The translations under genes and the position numbers were made by a program. Below, piece after piece: positions 19,683 through 28,708 of a stretch of DNA of 64,000 bases (positions are counted from its first letter, which is position 1; each line of letters starts with the position of its first letter). The DNA comes from Candidatus Ruthturnera sp. Tsphm01. Lineage in GTDB: Bacteria > Pseudomonadota > Gammaproteobacteria > PS1 > Pseudothioglobaceae. The DNA is taken from assembly GCA_030142985.1 (NCBI GenBank), contig CP125320.1, forward strand, positions 687,639-751,638, read 5' to 3'. The notes under the pieces are model-generated. The model worked only from the letters and a program-made list of their open reading frames with translations, was not told the DNA's origin and did no database searches.

Positions 19683-21201
19683 CCCAACACTACCCCCCTG
19701 CTTTTCGCCTGCCTTTTATAAAAAACATTGCAAAAAGCACATTATTGGGCTAAGCGCCCTACTGCTATCTTTTTGCGTATTAAGCTTGGGTATAGAGGAA
19801 TTTAATCAACAAGTAATCGCTTTATTGCAGCAAGAAAAAACCTTTGAAACTTCAAAAATTGATGTGCAAATTAAACAAATAGAACTGGACAATAGTAAAC
19901 GTAATTATTCTGCTTGGAAAGCAGAGTTAGCACTAGACACTAAATACACTTATTGGGACAATAACAAAAGCACAAACTCTACAGATGTTTACACCAAATC
20001 CAGTGAAAAACATAGCGAAAGCGCTAAATTAGAATTAACCAAACGCTTTTTAAACAATTCTAGTAATCTAACAGTTGGCATAAAACACATACTATCGAAC
20101 GAAAATCTAAAAAGAAACAAGCAATTCAATTCTTATGATAGTTATGGGCTTTATGACTACGGAAATTATTATTACTTTAATTGGAAATACCCACTATTAA
20201 AGCACGATAGCAACGCTAAAAGCTTAAAAACTTATCATCGAAATATATTGGACCTAGCCTATAAAAAACTCTCTTTTTATGAACAACAAGAAGACTACTT
20301 AAGTAAACAGCTTGAACAATTTTTAATCTGGGCAAACTATCAGGAAAAAAGTCTGGCTTATCAACAACATCTACAAAGAGTACAAAACATCAATCTTCAA
20401 AACAAAAAAGATCAAATAAACATCAACAGTGCTATTTTCAAAGCACAGAAAAATTTATCAGAGGTTCAAGCAAAGTTACAAAGCATTAAACAAGCGCTTG
20501 CTATTGAATTAGATAACAAAGGACTGTTGAATGAAACAGTGCAAATTGATTGGCACAAAAACACAAACATCATTAAAAATACGAACAGTTATTTAAAAAA
20601 TAATGCTAGATATTTACAAAAAATAGTGATTAATCAACTATTAAAGAAAATTAACATCAAATATTATCAAAATCAAAACTTAGCAAAACTTGATTTTTAT
20701 CTTAATATTGATCAAGAAGTAACTGACAGCAACACCAAAACCACTGAGTCTAAAAATAATAAAAATATTTACACAACTAGCCTTGTATTTGAATACCCTT
20801 TGTTTGGCAATATTACTAATCAAACCAATTTAAAAATCAACCAGTTGGGCTTGTATAAATTAGAAATCTCTTACAAAGACAAACTACAAAATCTAAATGC
20901 TGAAGCGCAATCTTTGAATATATCCTTAACGTCTAATCAAAAAACGCTTAATCAACATCTAAAACTTATTCACGCCAATCAATTACAAGTACAAATAGTA
21001 CTTGATAACTATACTCACAAAAATGAAAAAATAAAAAATCTAATTGATGTATTAAATGAGAAAAAACAGTCTCAGTTGGACTATATTGATGCTGGAAGTG
21101 CTTATCAAATCAACATAATTAATTACAATAATTTGTTAGACAGACTAATTAATACACCTTCAAAAGAAAAACACAGCCAAACCATCAATCTGCTTGAATA
21201 A
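19669..21201 (+). CDS. TolC-like outer membrane efflux protein, orphan
   Basis: A 510-residue protein with the outer membrane efflux protein layout: a hydrophobic signal-like segment at residues about 25-42, then two long alpha-helical, Gln/Asn/Lys-rich halves, each followed by alternating aromatic beta segments (about 145-165 and 365-390). It starts with GTG inside the plsC 3' end. No periplasmic adaptor or inner membrane pump flanks it. Low sequence complexity reflects A/T bias. The substrate is unknown. AT-only inverted repeat 21201-21224 follows and could help end transcription. Confidence 0.72.
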   Translation: MKNFSPTLPPCFSPAFYKKHCKKHIIGLSALLLSFCVLSLGIEEFNQQVIALLQQEKTFETSKIDVQIKQIELDNSKRNYSAWKAELALDTKYTYWDNNKSTNSTDVYTKSSEKHSESAKLELTKRFLNNSSNLTVGIKHILSNENLKRNKQFNSYDSYGLYDYGNYYYFNWKYPLLKHDSNAKSLKTYHRNILDLAYKKLSFYEQQEDYLSKQLEQFLIWANYQEKSLAYQQHLQRVQNINLQNKKDQININSAIFKAQKNLSEVQAKLQSIKQALAIELDNKGLLNETVQIDWHKNTNIIKNTNSYLKNNARYLQKIVINQLLKKINIKYYQNQNLAKLDFYLNIDQEVTDSNTKTTESKNNKNIYTTSLVFEYPLFGNITNQTNLKINQLGLYKLEISYKDKLQNLNAEAQSLNISLTSNQKTLNQHLKLIHANQLQVQIVLDNYTHKNEKIKNLIDVLNEKKQSQLDYIDAGSAYQINIINYNNLLDRLINTPSKEKHSQTINLLE

Positions 21202-21276
21202 TTATTTTTTCTATAAAAAATAATATTATTAGCTATTTTTTGGTAAAATCATCAGGTTGTTTTTTGGTAAAGGTTA

Positions 21277-21789
21277 ATGCAAGGAATACCAGACACTATA
21301 AAGTTATTTAGTTTTTCTAAAAAAAGGTTAAATCTTTCACATATATATCAAGTGAAAGATTTTCCTAGAATGAAAAAATTACTTAGCAATATTAATGATG
21401 AAGTAAAAGTTGAATTAAGTTTTTATTTTGAAAACAATTCAATTCCTTGTATTGAAGGCCTTGTTAAACTAAATGCTGTAGTTAATTGCCAGCGCTGTTT
21501 AAATGAAGTAAATCTTCGTTTAAGCCCTAGTTTTAAACTTGGCTTTTTAAAAAATGAACAACAGGGAGAAACACTAGATTCAAGCTTTGAGACAATTCTT
21601 AATGCTGATGAGGCGTTTTCGACCATTGAATTTATAACAGATGAGGTGCTAATATCCATTCCAATGAGTCCGATGCATCCACACAAATGTCAATCGTACC
21701 AAGATAAAGAACGGATAAAGCAAGAGAAGTATAATCCTTTTGCGATATTAAAACAATTAAAAAACCCAAACAAAGAACCTAAGGAGTAA
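21277..21789 (+). CDS. yceD: YceD family protein (DUF177)
   Basis: A 170-residue protein of the DUF177 family, which nearly always precedes rpmF and is needed for 23S rRNA accumulation in plants and E. coli. The central motif [10 protein letters not shown] and the acidic end of the domain with [14 protein letters not shown]...H are typical. It is 4 nt before rpmF, with the AAGGAG ribosome-binding site of rpmF overlapping its stop region. Function in ribosome biogenesis is inferred from the family. Confidence 0.85.
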   Translation: MQGIPDTIKLFSFSKKRLNLSHIYQVKDFPRMKKLLSNINDEVKVELSFYFENNSIPCIEGLVKLNAVVNCQRCLNEVNLRLSPSFKLGFLKNEQQGETLDSSFETILNADEAFSTIEFITDEVLISIPMSPMHPHKCQSYQDKERIKQEKYNPFAILKQLKNPNKEPKE

Positions 21790-21793
21790 GAAA

Positions 21794-21991
21794 ATGGCTG
21801 TACAAAAAAGTAGAAAAACCCCTTCAAAAAGAGGTATGCGTCGCTCACATAATGCGCTAACAAGTCCTACATTGTCAGAAGATCAAGAAACGGGTGAAAT
21901 TCACTTGCGTCACCACATTACAGCTGACGGTTATTATCGTGGCAAAAAAGTAATCAATAAAGCGCAAGATATTCAAGAAGTAGACGTTTAA
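21794..21991 (+). CDS. rpmF: 50S ribosomal protein L32
   Basis: A 65-residue L32. The start [20 protein letters not shown] and the tail [16 protein letters not shown] are almost invariant in gammaproteobacteria. It lacks the CxxC pairs of zinc-binding L32 forms. It is the second gene of yceD-rpmF-plsX-fabH, linking ribosome supply with membrane lipid synthesis as in E. coli, and has a clear AAGGAG ribosome-binding site. Confidence 0.97.
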   Translation: MAVQKSRKTPSKRGMRRSHNALTSPTLSEDQETGEIHLRHHITADGYYRGKKVINKAQDIQEVDV

Positions 21992-21996
21992 ACTCC

Positions 21997-23016
21997 ATGA
22001 CAATAAAGGTATCAATTGATGCCTCAGGGGGGGATTATGGCATACCTGTCACCCTTAAAGCAGGTATTAAAGCATTAAGTGTATTTCCAGATTTATATTT
22101 ATATTTTGTGGGTGATGAACATAGTATTAAAGCTGAATTAGATAAACACCCATCAAATACGCTTAGTTCAAGATATACAATTATTCACGCAAGTGAAGTT
22201 GTATTAATGAACGAGTCTCCAGCAATTGCATTACGCAAAAAGAAAAATTCTTCTATGCGCGTTGCAATTGATCTAGTCAAAACACTTAAAGCAAATGCCT
22301 GTGTTAGTGCGGGTAATACTGGTGCACTTATGGCCATTTCTCGCTTTGTACTGAAAACCATTAAAGGCATTGACCGTCCTGCTATTATGGGTCGTATGCC
22401 AACCATGAACGGACATACGCACATGCTTGATCTGGGTGCTAATGTTGACTCAAAACCCAAAGCTTTGGTTGAATTTGCAACAATGGGTTCAATTGCTGTC
22501 AAATACACAGAAAACATTGCATCCCCCACCATTGGACTTCTAAATATTGGTAAAGAGGACATGAAGGGTAGTGAAAAAATCAAAAAAACTGCCGAATTAT
22601 TAAAAGCTTCTAGCCTAAATTATGTAGGATTTGTTGAGGGTGATGATATTTATAAAGGCACGGTAAACTTAATTGTTTGCGATGGTTTTGAGGGTAATAT
22701 TGCGCTAAAAGCTAGTGAAGGTGTGGCATTAATGATGGGACACTATCTAAAACAAGCATTTACTCGAAACTTATTAACCAAACTAGTTGCCTTAATCGCA
22801 ACCCCTGTGCTTAAAGATTTTAAGTCTAGCTTAAATCCTGGTAAGTATAATGGTGCCTCCTTGTTAGGGCTTCAAGGCATTGTTGTTAAAAGTCATGGCG
22901 GTGCAAATGTTGATTCATTTTTAGCAGCAATTACTGAGGCCTATGTTGAGGCTCATGCTAAAATCAGCGAAAAAATATCACTTCAAATTTCAAAAGAATT
23001 AGAACACAATGAATAA
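21997..23016 (+). CDS. plsX: Phosphate acyltransferase PlsX
   Basis: A 339-residue PlsX, which transfers acyl chains from acyl-ACP to phosphate to make acyl-phosphate for PlsY. Signatures: SIDASGGDYG at the start (with G-G-D-Y in place of the common M-G-G-D), SAGNTGALMAIS, and a C-terminal GKYNGASLLGLQGIVVKSHG. It begins 5 nt after rpmF and overlaps fabH by 8 nt. Confidence 0.94.
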   Translation: MTIKVSIDASGGDYGIPVTLKAGIKALSVFPDLYLYFVGDEHSIKAELDKHPSNTLSSRYTIIHASEVVLMNESPAIALRKKKNSSMRVAIDLVKTLKANACVSAGNTGALMAISRFVLKTIKGIDRPAIMGRMPTMNGHTHMLDLGANVDSKPKALVEFATMGSIAVKYTENIASPTIGLLNIGKEDMKGSEKIKKTAELLKASSLNYVGFVEGDDIYKGTVNLIVCDGFEGNIALKASEGVALMMGHYLKQAFTRNLLTKLVALIATPVLKDFKSSLNPGKYNGASLLGLQGIVVKSHGGANVDSFLAAITEAYVEAHAKISEKISLQISKELEHNE

Positions 23017-23953
23017 ATTTGCAAGAATCATTGGTACGGGTAGTTATTTGCCGCCCACTATTATCACCAACAATGATTTATCAAAAACTATTGACACAAC
23101 AAATGAGTGGATTACCACACGTACGGGCATTAAACAAAGACATAAAGTTACCAATGAAACAACTTGTGATTTAGCCGAAAAAGCAGCCAATCATGCGCTT
23201 GAGATGGCTGGCATTAATGCCAAAGATTTAGACTTGATTATTCTAGCGACTACCACACCTGATAAAATTTTTCCTGCAACAGCAACCATGCTACAAACCT
23301 CAATTGGCGCTTCATGTCCTGCATTTGATTTACAATCTGTTTGTGCGGGCTTTATCTTTGCACTAACCACAGCTGAGCAATATATCAAAACTGGCGCCGC
23401 TAATAAAGTATTAGTGGTTGGCAGTGAAACCTTATCAAGAATTGTTAATTGGAATGACCGTTCCACTGCAGTTTTATTTGGCGATGGTGCTGGTGCTGTA
23501 GTGTTAAGTGGTAGTAATGATACTGGAATTTTGCACTCAAAACTATTCAGTGATGGTAATTACATATCCTCGCTTCAAGTTAGTAATAATTACATTAATG
23601 AAGTGGGTTTTATTGAAATGTCTGGCAATGAGGTTTTTAAAATTGCCGTCAACCGCTTATCTTCTTTAGCAGAAGAGACGCTTAAAGAGGTTAATTTAAG
23701 CTCAGATAAACTAGATTGGCTGGTGCCACATCAAGCCAATATTCGCATTATATCAGCCATTGCTAAGCGTATCAAAATCCCGATGGATAAAGTAATTGTT
23801 ACCATTGAAAATCACGGCAACACTTCTGCCGCCTCTATTCCATTAGCACTTGATACCGCAGTTAGGGATGGTCGTATTAAAAAAGGTGACAATCTATTAT
23901 TTGAAGGGATTGGTGCTGGTTTTAGTTGGGGTAGTATTTTAGTTCAGTTTTAA
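23009..23953 (+). CDS. fabH: 3-oxoacyl-ACP synthase III (FabH)
   Basis: A 314-residue KAS III that starts fatty acid synthesis from acetyl-CoA and malonyl-ACP. The Cys-His-Asn triad is visible: Cys112 in SVCAGF, His in VPHQANIRI, Asn in ENHGNTSAAS. The C-terminal GxGAGFSWG motif is present. In most relatives fabD, fabG and acpP follow; here the gene ends against the convergent ispA, so the rest of the fab cluster has moved elsewhere. Confidence 0.95.
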   Translation: MNKFARIIGTGSYLPPTIITNNDLSKTIDTTNEWITTRTGIKQRHKVTNETTCDLAEKAANHALEMAGINAKDLDLIILATTTPDKIFPATATMLQTSIGASCPAFDLQSVCAGFIFALTTAEQYIKTGAANKVLVVGSETLSRIVNWNDRSTAVLFGDGAGAVVLSGSNDTGILHSKLFSDGNYISSLQVSNNYINEVGFIEMSGNEVFKIAVNRLSSLAEETLKEVNLSSDKLDWLVPHQANIRIISAIAKRIKIPMDKVIVTIENHGNTSAASIPLALDTAVRDGRIKKGDNLLFEGIGAGFSWGSILVQF

Positions 23954-24001
23954 AGAGACCTTTGCATCATTATGAGTGATTAACAAAATGATGTAAAAGT
24001 C
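23954..24001. repeat. Inverted repeat between convergent fabH and ispA, possible terminator or IS-derived hairpin
   Basis: Positions 23957-23971 and 23987-24001 form a 15-bp stem with two G-T pairs and a 15-nt loop, immediately after the fabH stop. T tracts are poor for a classic terminator. The left arm, beginning AGAGACCTTTGCATCATT, matches 16 of 18 bases at positions 35-18 on the other strand, which hints at a mobile-element terminus or a small repeat family. Confidence 0.5.
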
Positions 24002-24004
24002 TAT

Positions 24005-24859
24005 TTAAAACAATCTTGCTTGTAGATTAACTGTTAATTGTTGTAATTCTGTTGCATCTACACTTAACAAATCTAACTCATCACTGGCTTTTTTGTATAA
24101 ATTCTTATAGGTTAGTTTTGATTTATCCAAGCCTAACAAAGATGGATAAGTGGGTTTGTTTTTACACTCATCAGAATATTGATTTTTACCTAATAATGCA
24201 TCAGGCACTTCAATATCAAACACATCATCTTGAATTTGATACGCCAAACCAATATCTTTAGAAAAGACGTCTAAAATAATTCTATCCTCATTATTGCATT
24301 TTTTAGAAATGATGGCGCCTAAATTAACTGCACAACTCAGCAGTGCCCCTGTTTTTTTCCGGTGCATGCTTTCTAGCGTTGCAATATCCACTTGTTTTGC
24401 AATAATGGATAAGTCAATTGCTTGACCCTCTGCCATTTCAAATGAGGCGCGGGTCAAAAACTTCAGTAACTCAATTTTGATATCAGCACTAATTAAATCA
24501 TCATTAACCAATACTTCAAATGCCAACGCTTGTAAACCATCGCCTGCTAAAATTGCTTGAGCTTCACCAAAACGTTTGTGACAAGATGGCTGATTGTGGC
24601 GCATATCATCATCATCCATAACTGGTAAATCATCATGAATTAAAGAATAAGCATGAATAAATTCAACAGCACAGCTACTGGAATCGACCAAATTCAAGTT
24701 TGTGCTAAAAATGTTAGCAACACAATAAGTAAGAATAGGTCTAAAACGCTTGCCACTAGTTAACGTACTATAGCGCATTGCCTTAGCCAAAGAGCCTTGT
24801 GCTGATAAGTATTGGTCCAATTTAGCATTAACCCTTGTGATGTAGATATTAAAATCCAT
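24005..24859 (-). CDS. ispA: Farnesyl diphosphate synthase (polyprenyl synthetase family)
   Basis: A 284-residue trans-prenyltransferase. The first aspartate-rich motif is DDLPVMDDDDMRHN, the second is YQIQDDVFD; GKRFRP near the N terminus binds isopentenyl diphosphate. Neighbouring xseB supports IspA, making farnesyl diphosphate for ubiquinone and undecaprenyl phosphate. The usual third partner, dxs, does not follow; the gene ends against fabH. Confidence 0.9.
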   Translation of the reverse strand: MDFNIYITRVNAKLDQYLSAQGSLAKAMRYSTLTSGKRFRPILTYCVANIFSTNLNLVDSSSCAVEFIHAYSLIHDDLPVMDDDDMRHNQPSCHKRFGEAQAILAGDGLQALAFEVLVNDDLISADIKIELLKFLTRASFEMAEGQAIDLSIIAKQVDIATLESMHRKKTGALLSCAVNLGAIISKKCNNEDRIILDVFSKDIGLAYQIQDDVFDIEVPDALLGKNQYSDECKNKPTYPSLLGLDKSKLTYKNLYKKASDELDLLSVDATELQQLTVNLQARLF

Positions 24860-24911
24860 TGCTTAAAAAGACCTAATTCGGTATTTGACGCTTAGAGAGT
24901 GGTGCAAAATC

Positions 24912-25136
24912 TTACAAATCCTTTAAGGGTTTTTCATTGGTATAGTTGTCTTGTTCGGTTAGTATGGATATTTTTTGTTCTGCTTTATTTAATGCGCTTT
25001 GGCATTGTTTGGTTAAAGCAACACCTTTAGAAAAGTAATCAAGCGAATCTTCAAGGCTTAAATCACCAGATTCCATAGTCTTTACAATTTTTTCTAAATC
25101 GATTAAACCTTGATTAAAATCAAATTTTTTTGCCAT
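24912..25136 (-). CDS. xseB: Exodeoxyribonuclease VII small subunit
   Basis: A 74-residue XseB with the family pattern FNQGLIDLEKIVKTMESGDLSL and SLDYFSKGVALTKQCQSAL, a pair of helices. It partners XseA, encoded elsewhere, to degrade single-stranded DNA. It lies one base after the end of the decayed SDR gene and 52 nt before ispA, the standard xseB-ispA order. Confidence 0.9.
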   Translation of the reverse strand: MAKKFDFNQGLIDLEKIVKTMESGDLSLEDSLDYFSKGVALTKQCQSALNKAEQKISILTEQDNYTNEKPLKDL

Positions 25137-25137
25137 T

Positions 25138-25682
25138 TTATGCTTTTCCTCCGCTACCTGCTTTGTTTAGTATTTTATCCATTATTCTTGCTGGTAATAT
25201 TCTTTTAAGTACAGCAAATAGTCTAGTTGGAAAGGTAACCCAATAATGAATTTTAGCATTCTTTGCTTCTAAAGGGCATTGCCACAAAACCCAAGACTGA
25301 ACTTAAATAAATAATTCTACCCTGATTATTGGCTTTCATTTTTGCCAGCACTAAGTTGGTTAATTCATGCCAGCCAAATACATTAGTTTGAAATTGCGCT
25401 TCAAGTGTTTGTCTAGATATATCTTCCAATGCACCTACTTTCCCATAAGTATTAATCCATACAAGGCCTATCAACTTTTTTATAAACATGAGTCATAGCA
25501 CGTTGAATGGATGCAGAGGAGGATAAATCAAGTTGATAAGCGTCAAAACCTAAGTTTTTTAACTTTTCAACATCAGTATCACTTCTAGCAGTGGCAAACA
25601 CTTGATAGTTTTTTTTCTTTAATTCTTTCGCCAAACACAAGCCAATACCGCTTGAACAGCCTGTAATTAAAACTGATTTCAC
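25138..25682 (-). pseudogene. Decayed short-chain dehydrogenase (frameshifted, internal deletion)
   Basis: Three pieces of one SDR lie in different frames. The first (from 25682) has the cofactor site TGCSSGIG and runs to about 25455. The second, in a shifted frame from about 25489, gives YGKVGALEDISRQ, NVFGWHELTN and IIYLSSVLGFVAMPF. The third, from about 25260, gives YWVTFPTRLFAVLKRILP and stops at 25138. The NNAG region is damaged and the catalytic YxxxK plus roughly 100 residues of the substrate domain are missing between pieces two and three. Closest full-length relatives by eye are the YbbO-like SDRs. The start overlaps the pcnB stop by 4 nt, a relic of a coupled operon. Confidence 0.85.
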
Positions 25683-26839
25683 TGTTGAGCTTTAGTCCAA
25701 AACTTAGCCACTTTAACCAATTCTGGATTGATACTTATAGAGCGTAATAATAAGAAATCATACGCCATTCTAAAACGTGGATTGCCGAGCAATGCTTTGA
25801 CTTTTTTTGGTTGCATTTTTTCTAATCTTGGTTGCATTAGCCAGACATCCTTAATTCTAGCACTTAACCAGCGAGGCATAGAAACTTGCTTAATTTGATT
25901 AATAATCACTTCTTCAGATGCTTGATTCATTGCTAAAGACGAGCAATTTTGTTTATTTTTAAGCGCAATGAAACGCTCATTTTGAGCCTGCCATAAAAAC
26001 ACAGCAAATAAAAATACGGGCGTGACAGATTGGTTTTTTTTAATTCTATCCGATGTGTTTAGCAAGGCTTTTTTAATAAACTCATTTTTATGAGTTTGTT
26101 TAAACAAATATTTCAATAGGCCATATTTTTCTAAGCGCTCATATACTTCAAATCCATATTCATTGTGAAACAATTTAATACACTCTTCATACAGGCGCGC
26201 TGCAGAAATATTACCAAGCAATGATGCTTGTTCAAAAATAGCCGACTTAATCTCATTACTTAACTGGAACCCTAATTTGGTTTGAAACCTAATGGCTCTA
26301 ATCATACGCACTGGGTCTTGTTTAAATCTTAATTTTGGATTGCCAATAATATGCACTTCTTGCGCTTTTATATCCTCAAGTCCACCTATATAATCAATGA
26401 CTTCTTGTGTTTTAATATCATAATAAAGTGCATTAATATTAAAATCCCTGCGCACGACATCGTCTTTAATACTACCATAGCAATTATCACGAACAACGAC
26501 ACCATTTTTAGCGGTTTGCACCTTGCCCGACCTAAAGGTGGCTACTTCAATAAATTTACGCGCTGAGTGCGAAGCCTGCCCATGGTAAAACATAACGTGC
26601 ACCAAACGAAATCGCCTACCAATTAAACGTGAACGTTTGAATAATTTATGCACTTGTTCTGGCTTGGCATTGGTTGCAATATCAAAATCTTTTGGTTCTA
26701 AATCTAAAAGTAAATCCCTAACACAACCACCCACTAAATAGGCCTTAAACCCCGCTTTATTGATAACATTAATAACTTCTAAAGCGTCTTTGTCTAGAAG
26801 TTTTTTATCAAATTTAACACTTTGACGAATGATTTTCAT
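25679..26839 (-). CDS. pcnB: Poly(A) polymerase I (PcnB)
   Basis: A 386-residue class II nucleotidyltransferase. The catalytic core has GGCVRDLLLDLEPKDFDIATNA with the D-x-D pair, and IGRRFRLVHVMF, the signature separating PcnB from CCA-adding enzymes. PcnB adds 3' poly(A) tails that speed RNA decay. It is shorter than E. coli PcnB (about 465 residues), lacking part of the basic C-terminal tail. folK, a common neighbour, is absent. Confidence 0.88.
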   Translation of the reverse strand: MKIIRQSVKFDKKLLDKDALEVINVINKAGFKAYLVGGCVRDLLLDLEPKDFDIATNAKPEQVHKLFKRSRLIGRRFRLVHVMFYHGQASHSARKFIEVATFRSGKVQTAKNGVVVRDNCYGSIKDDVVRRDFNINALYYDIKTQEVIDYIGGLEDIKAQEVHIIGNPKLRFKQDPVRMIRAIRFQTKLGFQLSNEIKSAIFEQASLLGNISAARLYEECIKLFHNEYGFEVYERLEKYGLLKYLFKQTHKNEFIKKALLNTSDRIKKNQSVTPVFLFAVFLWQAQNERFIALKNKQNCSSLAMNQASEEVIINQIKQVSMPRWLSARIKDVWLMQPRLEKMQPKKVKALLGNPRFRMAYDFLLLRSISINPELVKVAKFWTKAQQ

Positions 26840-26847
26840 AAAAAATA

Positions 26848-27246
26848 CTAACCCAAATGCTGTAAATCAACTTTAGCTCTAGGCATCCAATCTTTTTGTT
26901 TATATTCAGCAATTATGGTTGTATAAATACCGCCACGAACATTAAAAACTGCCTTTAAGCGCATGAATCTTGGGTTGCTTGCTTGCACCAAATCATCAAG
27001 AATTTGGTTAGTAACCGCTTCATGGAATACACCCTCATTTCGATACGACCAAATATACATTTTCAGTGATTTTAATTCTACGCACGCTTTATCAGCAATG
27101 TATTCAAGATGTAATGTGGCAAAATCAGGTTGCCCTGTTTTTGGACACAAACACGTAAACTCTGGCATATCAATTTGAATGACAAAATCGCGCTCAATAT
27201 TGGGATTATTAAAAACCTCTAAGGTTTTACTGGGTTGAAATGACAT
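26848..27246 (-). CDS. queF: NADPH-dependent 7-cyano-7-deazaguanine reductase QueF
   Basis: A 132-residue unimodular (type I) QueF that reduces preQ0 to preQ1 in queuosine synthesis. The catalytic cysteine is Cys34 in [10 protein letters not shown] with Asp41, and the NADPH motif is [20 protein letters not shown]. The shorter YkvM-type form is used instead of the 280-residue form of E. coli. QueH, a later step, is encoded at 57470. Confidence 0.94.
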   Translation of the reverse strand: MSFQPSKTLEVFNNPNIERDFVIQIDMPEFTCLCPKTGQPDFATLHLEYIADKACVELKSLKMYIWSYRNEGVFHEAVTNQILDDLVQASNPRFMRLKAVFNVRGGIYTTIIAEYKQKDWMPRAKVDLQHLG

Positions 27247-27306
27247 TAAACTTTTTCCTTTAAAAAAAACATGGTCATTTTACACTTCAAAAGGCATTAA
27301 ATAATG

Positions 27307-28446
27307 TCAAACAAATTGAATAAATTTTCTATGCCTAATTGAATAAAAAATAAAAATCAGCAACAGCATCACCAAATGCACCCACCACAGCCCAACAATT
27401 GGTAAAGATTCTCCTCGCTCTAAAGCTGATTTGGCAATTAATAAAACATTGTTATACACAATAAATACAACAATACCGACCAATACACCTAAATTTTTAC
27501 CACCCCTTGGGGAAGTTTTACCAAGCAATACGCCAAGTACTGATAATATTAAAACACTCAAAGGCTGAGACATTCTCCATTGAAACTCTGCTATTTCTGC
27601 AAGTTTGCTAGAAAATAACAATTCAAACGTTGATTTTGATTCTACTTTAGTAACTGTGCTAATGGATTCTTGTACCTCGCCATCAATAATTTGCAAATCA
27701 TAAAATTTAAATTTTAAAATTTTTTTATTTTTATTCGAAAGAAAGCCGTGATAACGCGTGCCATTTTTAAGATGCAAATACACACTATTGGTATTTAAGT
27801 TAGTGTATTTTTGAGCTTGTTTTGCTAGGGTGATAACTGGCTCATTATTGACCAATGTATAAATAAAAACCTCTTCCATGTCTTGCTCTTTAGCATTATC
27901 AGTATTACTGACCTTTGATGCGTAAAAAACAATGTCACCATTTTTAAATTCTTGAAACTCACCCTCTTTAATAAAAGAAAATTCAGATGCGTTTTCGCTA
28001 CGCTCTATAATCAAGCCTCTTTGTTGCTTAGACCATGGCACCACAACTGTCGTTAAAAGTAAAATAAAAATAAAAATAACAATAACAAGTGGCTGAATGA
28101 ACACCATAAAATGCTTATCGCCTAAACCTAATGAGTTCATCACAATAGCCTCTGAGCCCTTATAAAGCTTGCCAATACTTAAAATAATAGCCAATAATAA
28201 AGATAAAGACAAAATTGGCGAAACATCTCTAATCATATTAAAGCCGACTAGTGGCAATAGGTCTGCAACAGGTATACCTGCTTTTAAACTTTCTTTAATC
28301 ACCAGTACCAATTGATTGCCAAAAATAACCAGACTAATCACGATAAATACCACACTCAAAAGCATCAATACATTGCGCATTAAATACCTAGCTAGAATGC
28401 TATTTTGTAATTTAAGGGTTCTAGCCACTATAAAAAAGAGTTTCAT
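27307..28446 (-). CDS. lptF: LPS export ABC transporter permease LptF
   Basis: A 379-residue permease with the LptF/LptG plan: three N-terminal helices (about residues 22-125), a periplasmic beta-jellyroll (about 140-280) and three C-terminal helices. The pattern ARYLMRNVLMLLSVVFIVISL and PILSLSLLLAI and the late FQWRMSQPLSVLILSVLGVLLGK region, given in parts, identify LptF. It extracts LPS from the inner membrane with LptB2 and LptG. The partner lptG does not follow; queF does. Confidence 0.85.
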   Translation of the reverse strand: MKLFFIVARTLKLQNSILARYLMRNVLMLLSVVFIVISLVIFGNQLVLVIKESLKAGIPVADLLPLVGFNMIRDVSPILSLSLLLAIILSIGKLYKGSEAIVMNSLGLGDKHFMVFIQPLVIVIFIFILLLTTVVVPWSKQQRGLIIERSENASEFSFIKEGEFQEFKNGDIVFYASKVSNTDNAKEQDMEEVFIYTLVNNEPVITLAKQAQKYTNLNTNSVYLHLKNGTRYHGFLSNKNKKILKFKFYDLQIIDGEVQESISTVTKVESKSTFELLFSSKLAEIAEFQWRMSQPLSVLILSVLGVLLGKTSPRGGKNLGVLVGIVVFIVYNNVLLIAKSALERGESLPIVGLWWVHLVMLLLIFIFYSIRHRKFIQFV

Positions 28447-28449
28447 GCT

Positions 28450-28680
28450 TTAAGAAATCGCTACACCAATCCAGTATAGTCTAGGAAATACAATCTTTTC
28501 AGCGTCCTCTTGAAAGGTGAGAAATAGTGTATTTTTTAAGAAAAAATGAAAATAACAGTTGGCTATTTGCCAAATTTTTTCCTGAGAAAAATGCTGCTTT
28601 ATGGGTTTCATAAATTGTATTGGACTGGTGTAGTAGTCTCCTTGAGTATACTTAAAGTGATTGATAAGTGCTTGGAATAA
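28450..28680 (-). pseudogene. Unrecognised 76-codon open frame upstream of lptF, probable gene remnant
   Basis: The 262-nt gap between rho and lptF holds an open frame on the minus strand bounded by an in-frame stop at 28681-28683 and ending 3 nt before the lptF ATG. It contains the pieces NHFKYTQGDYYTSPIQF and KIWQIANCYFHFFLKNT. The only ATG gives 53 residues (from about 28611). The composition looks protein-like. It is either the 3' remainder of a lost gene or a small protein. I cannot name the family. Confidence 0.35.
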
Positions 28681-28708
28681 TTAGGCAATGATTTTTTAAA
28701 TCAATTGG

